From Caldifarciminota bacterium (lineage in GTDB: Bacteria > Hydrothermota > Hydrothermia > LBFQ01), in assembly GCA_015490465.1 (NCBI GenBank), contig WFXS01000113.1, forward strand, positions 1-50,669: 50,669 bases of DNA. The letters are read 5' to 3'. The position numbers and the translations under genes are program-made. The notes beneath the pieces were generated by a model. That model had not been told where the DNA came from. It did not search any database and saw nothing but the letters and a program-made list of their open reading frames with translations. Numbering within the stretch: position 1 is the stretch's first letter; the number at the start of each line of letters is the position of its first letter. Below are positions 44,677 through 50,669 of the stretch, in pieces.

Positions 44677-46326
44677 ATGATTTGGATAGTTGCAGCTTTG
44701 CCCCAGTTGGAGGTAAGGCACCTGTATAACGCCCCCCGTATTCGGGTGGCGGAGAGTATGCGGGCTATGGCTGAGGCCCGCAAGAGGATAGATACGAGGA
44801 CGCCCAAGACGGTCGGCTCCTCGTCCTTTACCCCCTTCGCCCTCACGGAGCTCTTCAGCGACACTGCTCCGAACCAGTATACGCTGTGGACTAATACTCA
44901 CCGATCCCTCTACAGGCATGGTGATACGCTGTGCGTAGCCTACAGGCGTATAGACAGCCGTGGGAGCGGTTATCTTGCTGTAGCCTTTTCCTTTGATAAC
45001 GGAGCCACCTGGACCACGCGGGAGGATATAAACGAAGCGGCCGGTCTCCTTGATGTGGGTGGCCGTTATCCCAACTGCGTAGGATTCTACAACGGTGATC
45101 CTGTTATAAGCTGGCCCGAGCTCGTTGCAGGTCCGGCGTTCGGTAAGGCCTGTATAGCCGTCGCTTCCGACGCTCCCTACGGATATTGCACCGATGACTA
45201 CGGGGCGCATAAAGCTTTCGCCTGGCCTATATCCGGCGATAGCCTCTGGGCAGTCGTCGGTTTTACGACCAACGAGGATGTTATCTACTACACCTACAAC
45301 TTCAACACGGCTACGGCCAGCTCCGTCCAGATGATCAGGAACTCCGGTACGGGAGAAGCCTTCAGGGTTTACGATGTGGGACGGTTCCAGGACAAAGTCC
45401 TGGTGTACGGGCACGATTTCTCTACAGGAAACGACTCATATTTCTGGGTTAATTCGGATGGAACGATCAGTTCTATCATGAATGTAAATTACTACCTTTT
45501 CGCTACCAGCGTAGATACCATAGGCACGATAGTTGATGCAGGCGCAAGCGTTGACCCCAGCGGAAACGTTTGGATCGTCTACACTGAGCAGGACACGCTT
45601 AACAATCCCGGAAATTGGATAGGGCATGTCATGCTGCTTAACCGCGCTGACGATACGACCGGTGCTACCGCCCGTGCATTCTTCGTTCCCAATCCTTCCA
45701 ACCCTGATAGTGCCTACAGGAAGATGCCCCTTTACAGGCCCACCCTTGCTTTTGGACCCGATGGTAATACCATGCTGGCTACCGCGCTCCTATTCTCTGA
45801 CTCCACCAACTACGGATGCCCGACTGTTACGGGAAGTGCCTCTCCTCCTACCGAGCTCGTGGCCTACGCCTCCACGGATGGTGGTGCTAACTGGTTCCTC
45901 GCCGACGCCGACCTCATAGGAGATGATCCTACCTCCGATGTAATGGAGGATCTGTACCTGCTCAACTTCTATCCCTCCTACGGGTACGCCGTGTATCCCG
46001 GTGGAAGTCTCTGCGCCGTATATCTAACGCCTCTTGACGGCTCTACCCAGCTTTACTGTAATGCTGCTGAGGAGAACGGTGTTGCTCAGGCTATTATACA
46101 CGTCTCCTGCGGCCAGGCCGTTGGTGTAGCCGAGAAGCCTGCCAGGTCCGACGCCATCACCACCGTCAACGTCGTCAGGGGTGGCGTTGAGGTCAGTGGG
46201 CCCGCCTCCATCTACGACGCCAAGGGCGCCCTCGTGTCCACGACCAGGGGTGGCTTCGTATCCCTTGACAGGGGTGTCTACTTCGTCAAGACCGGAAACC
46301 GCGTAAGCAAGGTGGTGGTCAGGTAA
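44677..46326 (+). CDS. Secreted BNR/sialidase-fold propeller with sorting domain
   Basis: 549 residues from ATG 44677. GGAGGT ends 6 nt upstream, whereas ATG 44671 directly abuts it and is unsuitable. N-terminus MIWIVAALPQ is a minimal signal. Two Asp-box motifs (SFDNGATW about 105; STDGGANW about 398) mark a BNR/exo-sialidase-type beta-propeller. Catalytic Arg triad and Tyr/Glu of true sialidases cannot be assigned. The sorting domain ends the protein (SIYDAKGALVSTT ... GVYFVKTGNRVSKVVVR). Last gene of the tonB operon, followed by a strong terminator. Confidence 0.84.
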   Translation: MIWIVAALPQLEVRHLYNAPRIRVAESMRAMAEARKRIDTRTPKTVGSSSFTPFALTELFSDTAPNQYTLWTNTHRSLYRHGDTLCVAYRRIDSRGSGYLAVAFSFDNGATWTTREDINEAAGLLDVGGRYPNCVGFYNGDPVISWPELVAGPAFGKACIAVASDAPYGYCTDDYGAHKAFAWPISGDSLWAVVGFTTNEDVIYYTYNFNTATASSVQMIRNSGTGEAFRVYDVGRFQDKVLVYGHDFSTGNDSYFWVNSDGTISSIMNVNYYLFATSVDTIGTIVDAGASVDPSGNVWIVYTEQDTLNNPGNWIGHVMLLNRADDTTGATARAFFVPNPSNPDSAYRKMPLYRPTLAFGPDGNTMLATALLFSDSTNYGCPTVTGSASPPTELVAYASTDGGANWFLADADLIGDDPTSDVMEDLYLLNFYPSYGYAVYPGGSLCAVYLTPLDGSTQLYCNAAEENGVAQAIIHVSCGQAVGVAEKPARSDAITTVNVVRGGVEVSGPASIYDAKGALVSTTRGGFVSLDRGVYFVKTGNRVSKVVVR

Positions 46327-46344
46327 GAACCTGACACCTTATAG

Positions 46345-46373
46345 AACGCCCCGCCGTGCGGCGGGGCGTTTTT
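46345..46373 (+). terminator. Rho-independent terminator of the tonB operon
   Basis: A perfect 11-bp stem AACGCCCCGCC/GGCGGGGCGTT with a GTGC loop, followed by TTT. No comparable structure occurs within the operon from 31863 onward. Confidence 0.93.
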
Positions 46374-46404
46374 AATCCCTACCTCGTTGGTCAGAATTCG
46401 GCCG

Positions 46405-46410
46405 TAAAAT
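46405..46410 (+). promoter_or_regulatory. -10 element TAAAAT of MIP18-family gene
   Basis: TAAAAT ends 9 nt before ATG 46420. Confidence 0.55.
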
Positions 46411-46419
46411 ATCCTTGCT

Positions 46420-46794
46420 ATGCCTGAGAACAGGAAAGATCAGGAGGAGCTGCAGAGGCTTGAGGAGATGCGTAAGAGAAACCTGACTAAAGAAGCCGTT
46501 GTAGGCGTCCTGAAGGATATCTACGACCCCGAGATCCCGGTGAACATCTGGGACCTCGGACTCATCTACGCCCTTGAGATAGACCCGGAGAAGAAGAGCG
46601 TTTACGTACTCATGACCGTAACGGCTCCGGGTTGTCCGGTGGCCGAGCCTTTAAGGATGATGGTGGAGGACAGGCTGAGGGCGCTCGGCTTTGAGGACGT
46701 AAAGGTGGAACTGACGTTTGACCCTCCCTGGTCCATAGACAGGATGACGGAGGAGGGTAAGGAGATACTCAGGGCGATGGGTTATCCCATCTAA
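46420..46794 (+). CDS. MIP18/DUF59-family Fe-S assembly protein
   Basis: 124 residues. A helical N-terminal 25 residues, then the MIP18 domain: VLKDIYDPEIPVNIWDLGLIY, MTVTAPGCPVAEPLRMMVED with the conserved Cys, and VKVELTFDPPWSIDRMTEEG. Members such as SufT and PaaD help mature iron-sulfur proteins. No suf genes are nearby. Its stop codon overlaps that of the convergent PgeF-like gene by 4 nt. Confidence 0.92.
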   Translation: MPENRKDQEELQRLEEMRKRNLTKEAVVGVLKDIYDPEIPVNIWDLGLIYALEIDPEKKSVYVLMTVTAPGCPVAEPLRMMVEDRLRALGFEDVKVELTFDPPWSIDRMTEEGKEILRAMGYPI

Positions 46795-47402
46795 AGGAGT
46801 ACGGCGTAAGCGTACAGCCTGCCCTTGTCCCCCCTCCGATAGGAGTACAGGGTCCTATCCTCGTACGTACACGCAGGCGGGGGAATCACCTCTTTAACTC
46901 CCCACTTTTCCAGAATTTTGAGATTGTACTCGTAAAGGTCAAGGAGGTACTTACCGTTCCCCTTCGGTTTCAGAAAACTGCCGAAGTAAGGTTTCAGATC
47001 CTCCCCCACCTCGTAACACCTCCCGCATATTCCGGGTCCGAAGGCCACGGTTACGCTCTCCGGATCCACGCCCCAGAGGGAGTGCATGAGGCTCAACCCC
47101 TCGTGTAATATACCCCGAACGCTTCCCCTCCATCCGGCGTGCAGCACTCCGACCGCCCTTTCGCTCACCAGAAATATGGGATAGCAGTCGGCCACCTTCA
47201 CACCTATCCTCGCCCCCCTTACGTCCGTAAGGACGCCGTCCCCCACCTCCTCTCTCTGGCCTCTGTAAACCACCACCCTCGCTCCGTGTATCTGCTTTAA
47301 CTTAAGGGCCAGATCAACCGGCTCGCGGGATATTGCGACCTCTACCCCTTTTACCCCATCCAATACATCCAATACGAACCCCTTATCGTCCCTCTTCCAC
47401 AC
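46791..47402 (-). CDS. PgeF/YfiH-family multicopper-oxidase-like (polyphenol oxidase) protein
   Basis: 203 residues, shorter than the usual 240 or so at the N-terminus. Conserved zinc or copper ligands are present: QIHG (His39), ADCYPIFL (Cys73) and LHAGWRGS (His88). The family is annotated as laccase-domain or polyphenol oxidase; members act on purine nucleosides or on misincorporated peptidoglycan precursors (PgeF). GTG 47402 is chosen because TATACT ends 6 nt upstream in the 18-nt gap after the preceding gene. Cytoplasmic. Confidence 0.88.
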   Translation of the reverse strand: MWKRDDKGFVLDVLDGVKGVEVAISREPVDLALKLKQIHGARVVVYRGQREEVGDGVLTDVRGARIGVKVADCYPIFLVSERAVGVLHAGWRGSVRGILHEGLSLMHSLWGVDPESVTVAFGPGICGRCYEVGEDLKPYFGSFLKPKGNGKYLLDLYEYNLKILEKWGVKEVIPPPACTYEDRTLYSYRRGDKGRLYAYAVLL

Positions 47403-47408
47403 CTGTTT

Positions 47409-47414
47409 AGTATA
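47409..47414 (-). promoter_or_regulatory. -10 element TATACT of PgeF-like gene
   Basis: Minus-strand TATACT in the 18-nt intergenic gap, 6 nt before GTG 47402. Confidence 0.5.
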
Positions 47415-47420
47415 ACGGCG

Positions 47421-49070
47421 TCAGCGGACGACCACTCTAGTCTTCGTCTCACCTCCTCCGTGTTCCATCCTGAGCAGGTATATCCCCTTCTTCAGGCGCA
47501 CCGGCACCCTGTACAGACCGGAGAAGCCCTTAAGGGAAGTTGAGAATATCTTCCTGCCGTCCACGGTGTACAAAGAGAGCTTGAGGTCGGTTTTACCCTT
47601 AACCCTTACCCTCAACTCCCGTCCGACGACGGCGTAGTTCAGGTAGCAGTTTACGTACTTCTCCCCGACCCCCAGCTCCTGATCTCCCTCGCCGAGGGCA
47701 AGGCCGCATATCAGGTTCATTCCGGGATCCACGTTCTGGGTTGATACCGAGTAGGATGAGGGTGTATAGGAGAAGCTGTACACGTTCCAGCTACCCGACT
47801 GGGTTAGAGACACGTCGTAAACGGATATGGGATATGACCTCCAGAAGCACGTGTCCAGACCTCCGGAGTCCGCCGCAACGAGTCCGTCGTACCCACCCGC
47901 GGTCCATCCGCTCCTGTTGGTATAGCCGGCCACGTACGGTATGTTGTTATTGCTGATATCCATCGCTCGTCCGCTCTCGTCTCCGGACGATACGAGGTAC
48001 CTGAACTTCACGAGGTTGCCCGTGGATTTGTCAAATGCGGCTATGAAAAGATCGCTATTTCTGAAGAACCCCGTCATCCAGTAGTAGTTGGGCCCCTCAA
48101 CCACGTCAATACCCACGTCGTGGCCTCCCGTGGACAGCCTCTTCGCATAGACCACGTTACCGTTAGAATCAAACTTGACAAATAGGATGTCCCTGTTTGA
48201 GCCGTTGGAAATCTCATCGGCCAGAATGAAGCCACCGTCGGACGTGGGTTTTGCCCAGGAGAAGAACTTACCCCTTCCGTCGTCGTAGTAGGTCCTGGGA
48301 TACCTCTTCTGCCAGAGCAGGTTACCTCTGCCGTCAAACTTTCCTATCCATATGTCGTAGAAGGAGGGGGCTATAAGGACGTAGTTTCCGTCCGTCGTCT
48401 GTATGGCCGTCGTGGCGAACTCCCAGTCCGTCGTTCCCACGGGCCTCATCCACTGGATGTTCAGGCTGGCGTCAAACTTCGCTATGAAGGCGTCCTCTTC
48501 CTGTACGTAGCAGTCACCCCACGAGTCCGTCTCGCTGTACGTCATGTAGCCGGCGGCCACGATCCCACCGTCACTCGTAGGCCACACGCCGAGGACCCTC
48601 GTCTGTCTGTCGCTGGCTGAACAGGACCAGCTGGCAGCAGGGTCCATGTGCCTTCCGCGGAGGAAGTTGCCCGTTGAGGACATCTGAATAAGGAAGCCGT
48701 AAAGGGGAGCGTAGCAGCTGCCCGGGCCGGCGCCACCGTCGTTGCACCACGTACCTCCCACCACGATGTTTCCCCCCGTCTGCCATACCACCTTATACGC
48801 CCAGTCGTCCCTTCCACTACTGTTCCCTATTACCTTCTTCCACTGGGGTACGGAAGGTACCATGAGGATAAAGTCCTCGTCGCTCCCGCTTATGGAGTAG
48901 CTTATGGTGAACAGGAGGAGTACCGGGAGGGAGTCTCCGCGAAAGTCCAGTCCCCACATCTGGTCGAAACTGCTTCCTCCGTACGTGGAAAGGCCCGCCC
49001 AGGTTATCTGGGCGTTAAGCACACCCGTCCCCACACTCAGCAGAAGCAGGGCGCTAATGTAGTATCTCAT
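47421..49070 (-). CDS. Secreted beta-propeller protein with sorting domain
   Basis: 549 residues. A normal signal peptide (MRYYISALLLLSVGTGVLNA) precedes a propeller of SBBP/delta-60-like blades: GGIVAAGYMTYSETDSWGD, DGNYVLIAPSFYDIWIGKFD, DGGFILADEISNGSNRDILF, each with a KFD or SNGN strand end. The sorting domain follows (SLYTVDGRKIFSTSL ... GIYLLRMEHGGG ... RVVVR). A GTGAGGAG site sits 2 nt from ATG 49070 within the end of the upstream CxxC gene, with which it overlaps by 17 nt. Likely surface protein; ligand unknown. Confidence 0.85.
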   Translation of the reverse strand: MRYYISALLLLSVGTGVLNAQITWAGLSTYGGSSFDQMWGLDFRGDSLPVLLLFTISYSISGSDEDFILMVPSVPQWKKVIGNSSGRDDWAYKVVWQTGGNIVVGGTWCNDGGAGPGSCYAPLYGFLIQMSSTGNFLRGRHMDPAASWSCSASDRQTRVLGVWPTSDGGIVAAGYMTYSETDSWGDCYVQEEDAFIAKFDASLNIQWMRPVGTTDWEFATTAIQTTDGNYVLIAPSFYDIWIGKFDGRGNLLWQKRYPRTYYDDGRGKFFSWAKPTSDGGFILADEISNGSNRDILFVKFDSNGNVVYAKRLSTGGHDVGIDVVEGPNYYWMTGFFRNSDLFIAAFDKSTGNLVKFRYLVSSGDESGRAMDISNNNIPYVAGYTNRSGWTAGGYDGLVAADSGGLDTCFWRSYPISVYDVSLTQSGSWNVYSFSYTPSSYSVSTQNVDPGMNLICGLALGEGDQELGVGEKYVNCYLNYAVVGRELRVRVKGKTDLKLSLYTVDGRKIFSTSLKGFSGLYRVPVRLKKGIYLLRMEHGGGETKTRVVVR

Positions 49071-49353
49071 AGCTCCTCACCCCCTCTTTCTGGAGGATCT
49101 CCTTAAGGCGTGCCGTATCAAGGGTCTTTTCCGGGTACGTCCATATGTACAGGGAGCGTTTCATCTCCGAGAAAGTTATACGCTGGATAACTTCGTTATT
49201 GGGGTTGAGTTCAGTCGTTATGGTCCTCATAAGACGGTCAACGCACTTCCCACACTTCGCAAAGGTCGTATCCTCAATCACGACCGCCCACCAGTTCGCC
49301 GGCTTGCTCACGGCGTGAGGCACAGCCAGCTGCGATATTACCCACATTAACAT
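49054..49353 (-). CDS. Small CxxC protein, HMA-like, with minimal signal segment
   Basis: 99 residues from ATG 49353, chosen because TATAAT ends 6 nt upstream; a longer frame to 49431 would run through the promoter. N-terminus MLMWVISQLAVPH resembles the short uncharged leaders of neighbouring exported proteins. The body (WWAVVIEDTTFAKCGKCVDR, LMRTITTEL, SLYIWTYPEKTLDTARLKEIL, GVRSYEI) has the strand-helix-strand-strand-helix-strand order and CxxC placement of heavy-metal-associated domains. Metal binding is inferred. Translated with the downstream propeller protein. Confidence 0.65.
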   Translation of the reverse strand: MLMWVISQLAVPHAVSKPANWWAVVIEDTTFAKCGKCVDRLMRTITTELNPNNEVIQRITFSEMKRSLYIWTYPEKTLDTARLKEILQKEGVRSYEILH

Positions 49354-49359
49354 ACCACA

Positions 49360-49365
49360 ATTATA
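49360..49365 (-). promoter_or_regulatory. -10 element TATAAT of CxxC gene
   Basis: Minus-strand consensus TATAAT, 6 nt before ATG 49353. Confidence 0.6.
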
Positions 49366-49452
49366 CGGTCGTACAACGATCGTGTGTTCAGGCCATGCAT
49401 CCGCCCGAAAATTAGAGGCCTTAAAGTACATAAAAATTGCAAAATTCTCCCT

Positions 49453-49458
49453 TAAAAT
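49453..49458 (+). promoter_or_regulatory. -10 element TAAAAT of KaiC-like gene
   Basis: TAAAAT ends 8 nt before ATG 49467. An in-frame TTG at 49437 precedes the hexamer and is therefore an unlikely start. Confidence 0.55.
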
Positions 49459-49466
49459 ACAATCCT

Positions 49467-50366
49467 ATGCCGGAGCATGAGGGAAAAGATACGAAGTACG
49501 AGTCCAGACCCTTCCTTAAGGGCGTTAAGACGCTAAAGGAGGCGGGAAAGGAGGCCCCGAAGCTGGAGGGTGTTCCAACGGGTGTTGAGGGGTTAGACGA
49601 TCTGTTCTTTACGAGCGTAGTTAAGGACGGAAAGGCGAAGAAGGTTTCCCTTGGAGGTATACCGAAGTACGCCGTTATTAACATAACCGGGGTGTCGGAT
49701 ACGGGTAAGTCCCTCTTAGTTGAGCAGTTCGCAGTTAAGAGGGCGAGCGAGGGGGAGAGGGTGGTGTTCGTCACGGTTGAGTCCCCGGCTCCCTTCGTGG
49801 CTATGGCTCTGAAGGAGAGGGCGAAGGCCATGGGTATAGAGGATACATCCGTAGTTGACGAGAACATAGTCCTCATAGACGCGGCCTCTTACACGGTACT
49901 CCGGGAGAGCATGCAGACCCTCCTTGACACTATAGCCTACGCCATTAAGACCTACAAGGCGGACTACACGGTGATAGACTCCGTGACGGGTCTCTACGAG
50001 GCGAAGGAGATGATGGCCCGCAGTATAGTCCGCCAGCTGTTCAACTTCATGAAGAAGTGGTACCAGACCGCCCTTTTCGTCTCCCAGAAACGCTCTGGCC
50101 ACGAGGAGCTTTCGGCCGAGGCCGCCGGAGGGTACGCCATATCCCATATCGTGGACTGCACGATGGTGATGTCCAAGAAACTCATAATAACCCGGTACGA
50201 CGAGAGCATATACCGCAGGCCCATCGGCGATATGGTCAGGCTCTTCAGGATAGACGGGTGCCGCATGTGCGGACACGACACCGACACCCACTTCATGGAG
50301 ATAACCGAGCTCGGCCTTATAAGGATAGGCCCGAGCCTTAAAGAGGTAGCAAAGAAAAAGGAGTAA
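49467..50366 (+). CDS. KaiC/RecA-like ATPase
   Basis: 299 residues. A single RecA-fold domain of KaiC/RadA type: GVPTGVEGLDDLF at the start, Walker A GVSDTGKS (75-82), VVFVTVESPAPFVA, Walker B YTVIDSVTGL, and SQKRSGHEELSAEAAGG, a loop like that in KaiC/RadA proteins. The C-terminal tail holds RMCGHDTDTH, a possible half metal site. Single-domain KaiC homologues act in signalling or repair; the partner is unknown. The AIM24-family gene follows after 4 nt with GGAG upstream, so they are co-transcribed. Confidence 0.85.
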   Translation: MPEHEGKDTKYESRPFLKGVKTLKEAGKEAPKLEGVPTGVEGLDDLFFTSVVKDGKAKKVSLGGIPKYAVINITGVSDTGKSLLVEQFAVKRASEGERVVFVTVESPAPFVAMALKERAKAMGIEDTSVVDENIVLIDAASYTVLRESMQTLLDTIAYAIKTYKADYTVIDSVTGLYEAKEMMARSIVRQLFNFMKKWYQTALFVSQKRSGHEELSAEAAGGYAISHIVDCTMVMSKKLIITRYDESIYRRPIGDMVRLFRIDGCRMCGHDTDTHFMEITELGLIRIGPSLKEVAKKKE

Positions 50367-50370
50367 GGAT

Positions 50371-50669
50371 ATGAGATACGAGATACAGCACGGGCCAGCT
50401 TACGCCCTGTTGAAGGTGTACCTTGAGGAGGGGGAGAGCGTGGTGGCGGAGCCGGGGGCCATGGTCCTGATGAGGAACGTGGATATGAAGACCACCATGC
50501 CCGGTGGGTTCTTTAAGTCTATCTTCAGGGCGGCACTCGGAGGCGAGAGCCTGTTCGTCAACACCTTCGTGGGTGGAAGCGGAGGAGGGGAGGTGTGGCT
50601 GGCCCCTAATGTTCCGGGGGATACGGCCTACGTGCCGTTGAACGGGGAGAAGATCCTGATACAGGATAA
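50371..50669 (+). CDS. TIGR00266/AIM24-family protein, 3' end missing
   Basis: 99 codons plus two bases, cut by the contig end. MRYEIQHGPAYALLKVYLEEG, ESVVAEPGAMVLM, GGFFKSIFRAALGGESLFVN and GGGEVWLAPNVPGD are characteristic of the TIGR00266/AIM24 family, which forms beta-prism oligomers of unclear role. Full-length members are about 220-260 residues, so more than half is missing. GGAG lies 8-11 nt before the ATG. Confidence 0.9.
   Translation, partial: MRYEIQHGPAYALLKVYLEEGESVVAEPGAMVLMRNVDMKTTMPGGFFKSIFRAALGGESLFVNTFVGGSGGGEVWLAPNVPGDTAYVPLNGEKILIQD

Overview
The window looks like a whole assembled contig from a Gram-negative, probably thermophilic bacterium of the FCB superphylum. The outer membrane is indicated by ExbB/ExbD/TonB, a TonB-dependent receptor, a PorV-like barrel and a lipoprotein. 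Eight proteins end in a type-IX-secretion-like C-terminal sorting domain (final residues such as KFVVR or KVVVR). Heavy use of AGG/AGA for Arg and ATA for Ile suggests a thermophile. A deep lineage such as WOR-3/Stahlbacteria or Hydrothermae would fit; that is inference, as no rRNA gene is present. The left end carries 18 bases of Nextera transposon adapter, and both outermost genes are cut by the ends.

Layout. 1-4523 (minus): a truncated beta-barrel protein and two ABC half-transporters with near-identical 3' ends. 4663-9530: a 1172-residue SBBP beta-propeller surface protein facing a regulator-like protein with a SARP-type winged helix. 9559-14160: an orphan ORF with an RWD/UBC-like motif, then short transcription units for a cupin, an FtsX/LolC-type permease, a DUF1232 protein and DNA ligase LigA. 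14226-24329: surface proteins (a NIDO-like one, two mosaic LVIVD-repeat paralogues, a small glycine-rich protein) and a second SARP-like regulator. 24407-31733 (minus): a V4R protein and partner; DUF354; RibD; a hypothetical protein; Nudix; PrcB-like; enolase; OsmC. 31863-46326 (plus): one long operon, exbB-exbD-exbD-tonB-TonB receptor-secreted protein-PorV-pseudopeptidase-TPR lipoprotein-BNR protein. 46420-50669: MIP18-family protein, PgeF-like protein, another secreted propeller with a CxxC partner, a KaiC-like ATPase and a truncated TIGR00266/AIM24 protein.

The most interesting signal is regulatory. Four copies of the inverted repeat GTTCAAC-N7-GTTGAAC occur in intergenic DNA, each a fixed 28 bp (29 in one case) ahead of a -10 element (TAGAAT, TAAAAT or TAAATT) lying just before a start codon. 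Together they serve five promoters; one copy is shared by two divergent genes. All five genes encode secreted or surface proteins. The two SARP-like paralogues are each adjacent to one of these surface genes and are the best local candidates for the binding factor. This looks like a surface-protein regulon.

A second genome-wide pattern: about twenty transcription units have a -10 hexamer 6-11 nt before the start codon and no Shine-Dalgarno, so their mRNAs should be leaderless, while genes inside operons have strong GGAGG(T) sites. Several exported proteins have very short N-terminal hydrophobic segments without the usual positive charges, in contrast to the MKR-type signal peptides of other genes here.
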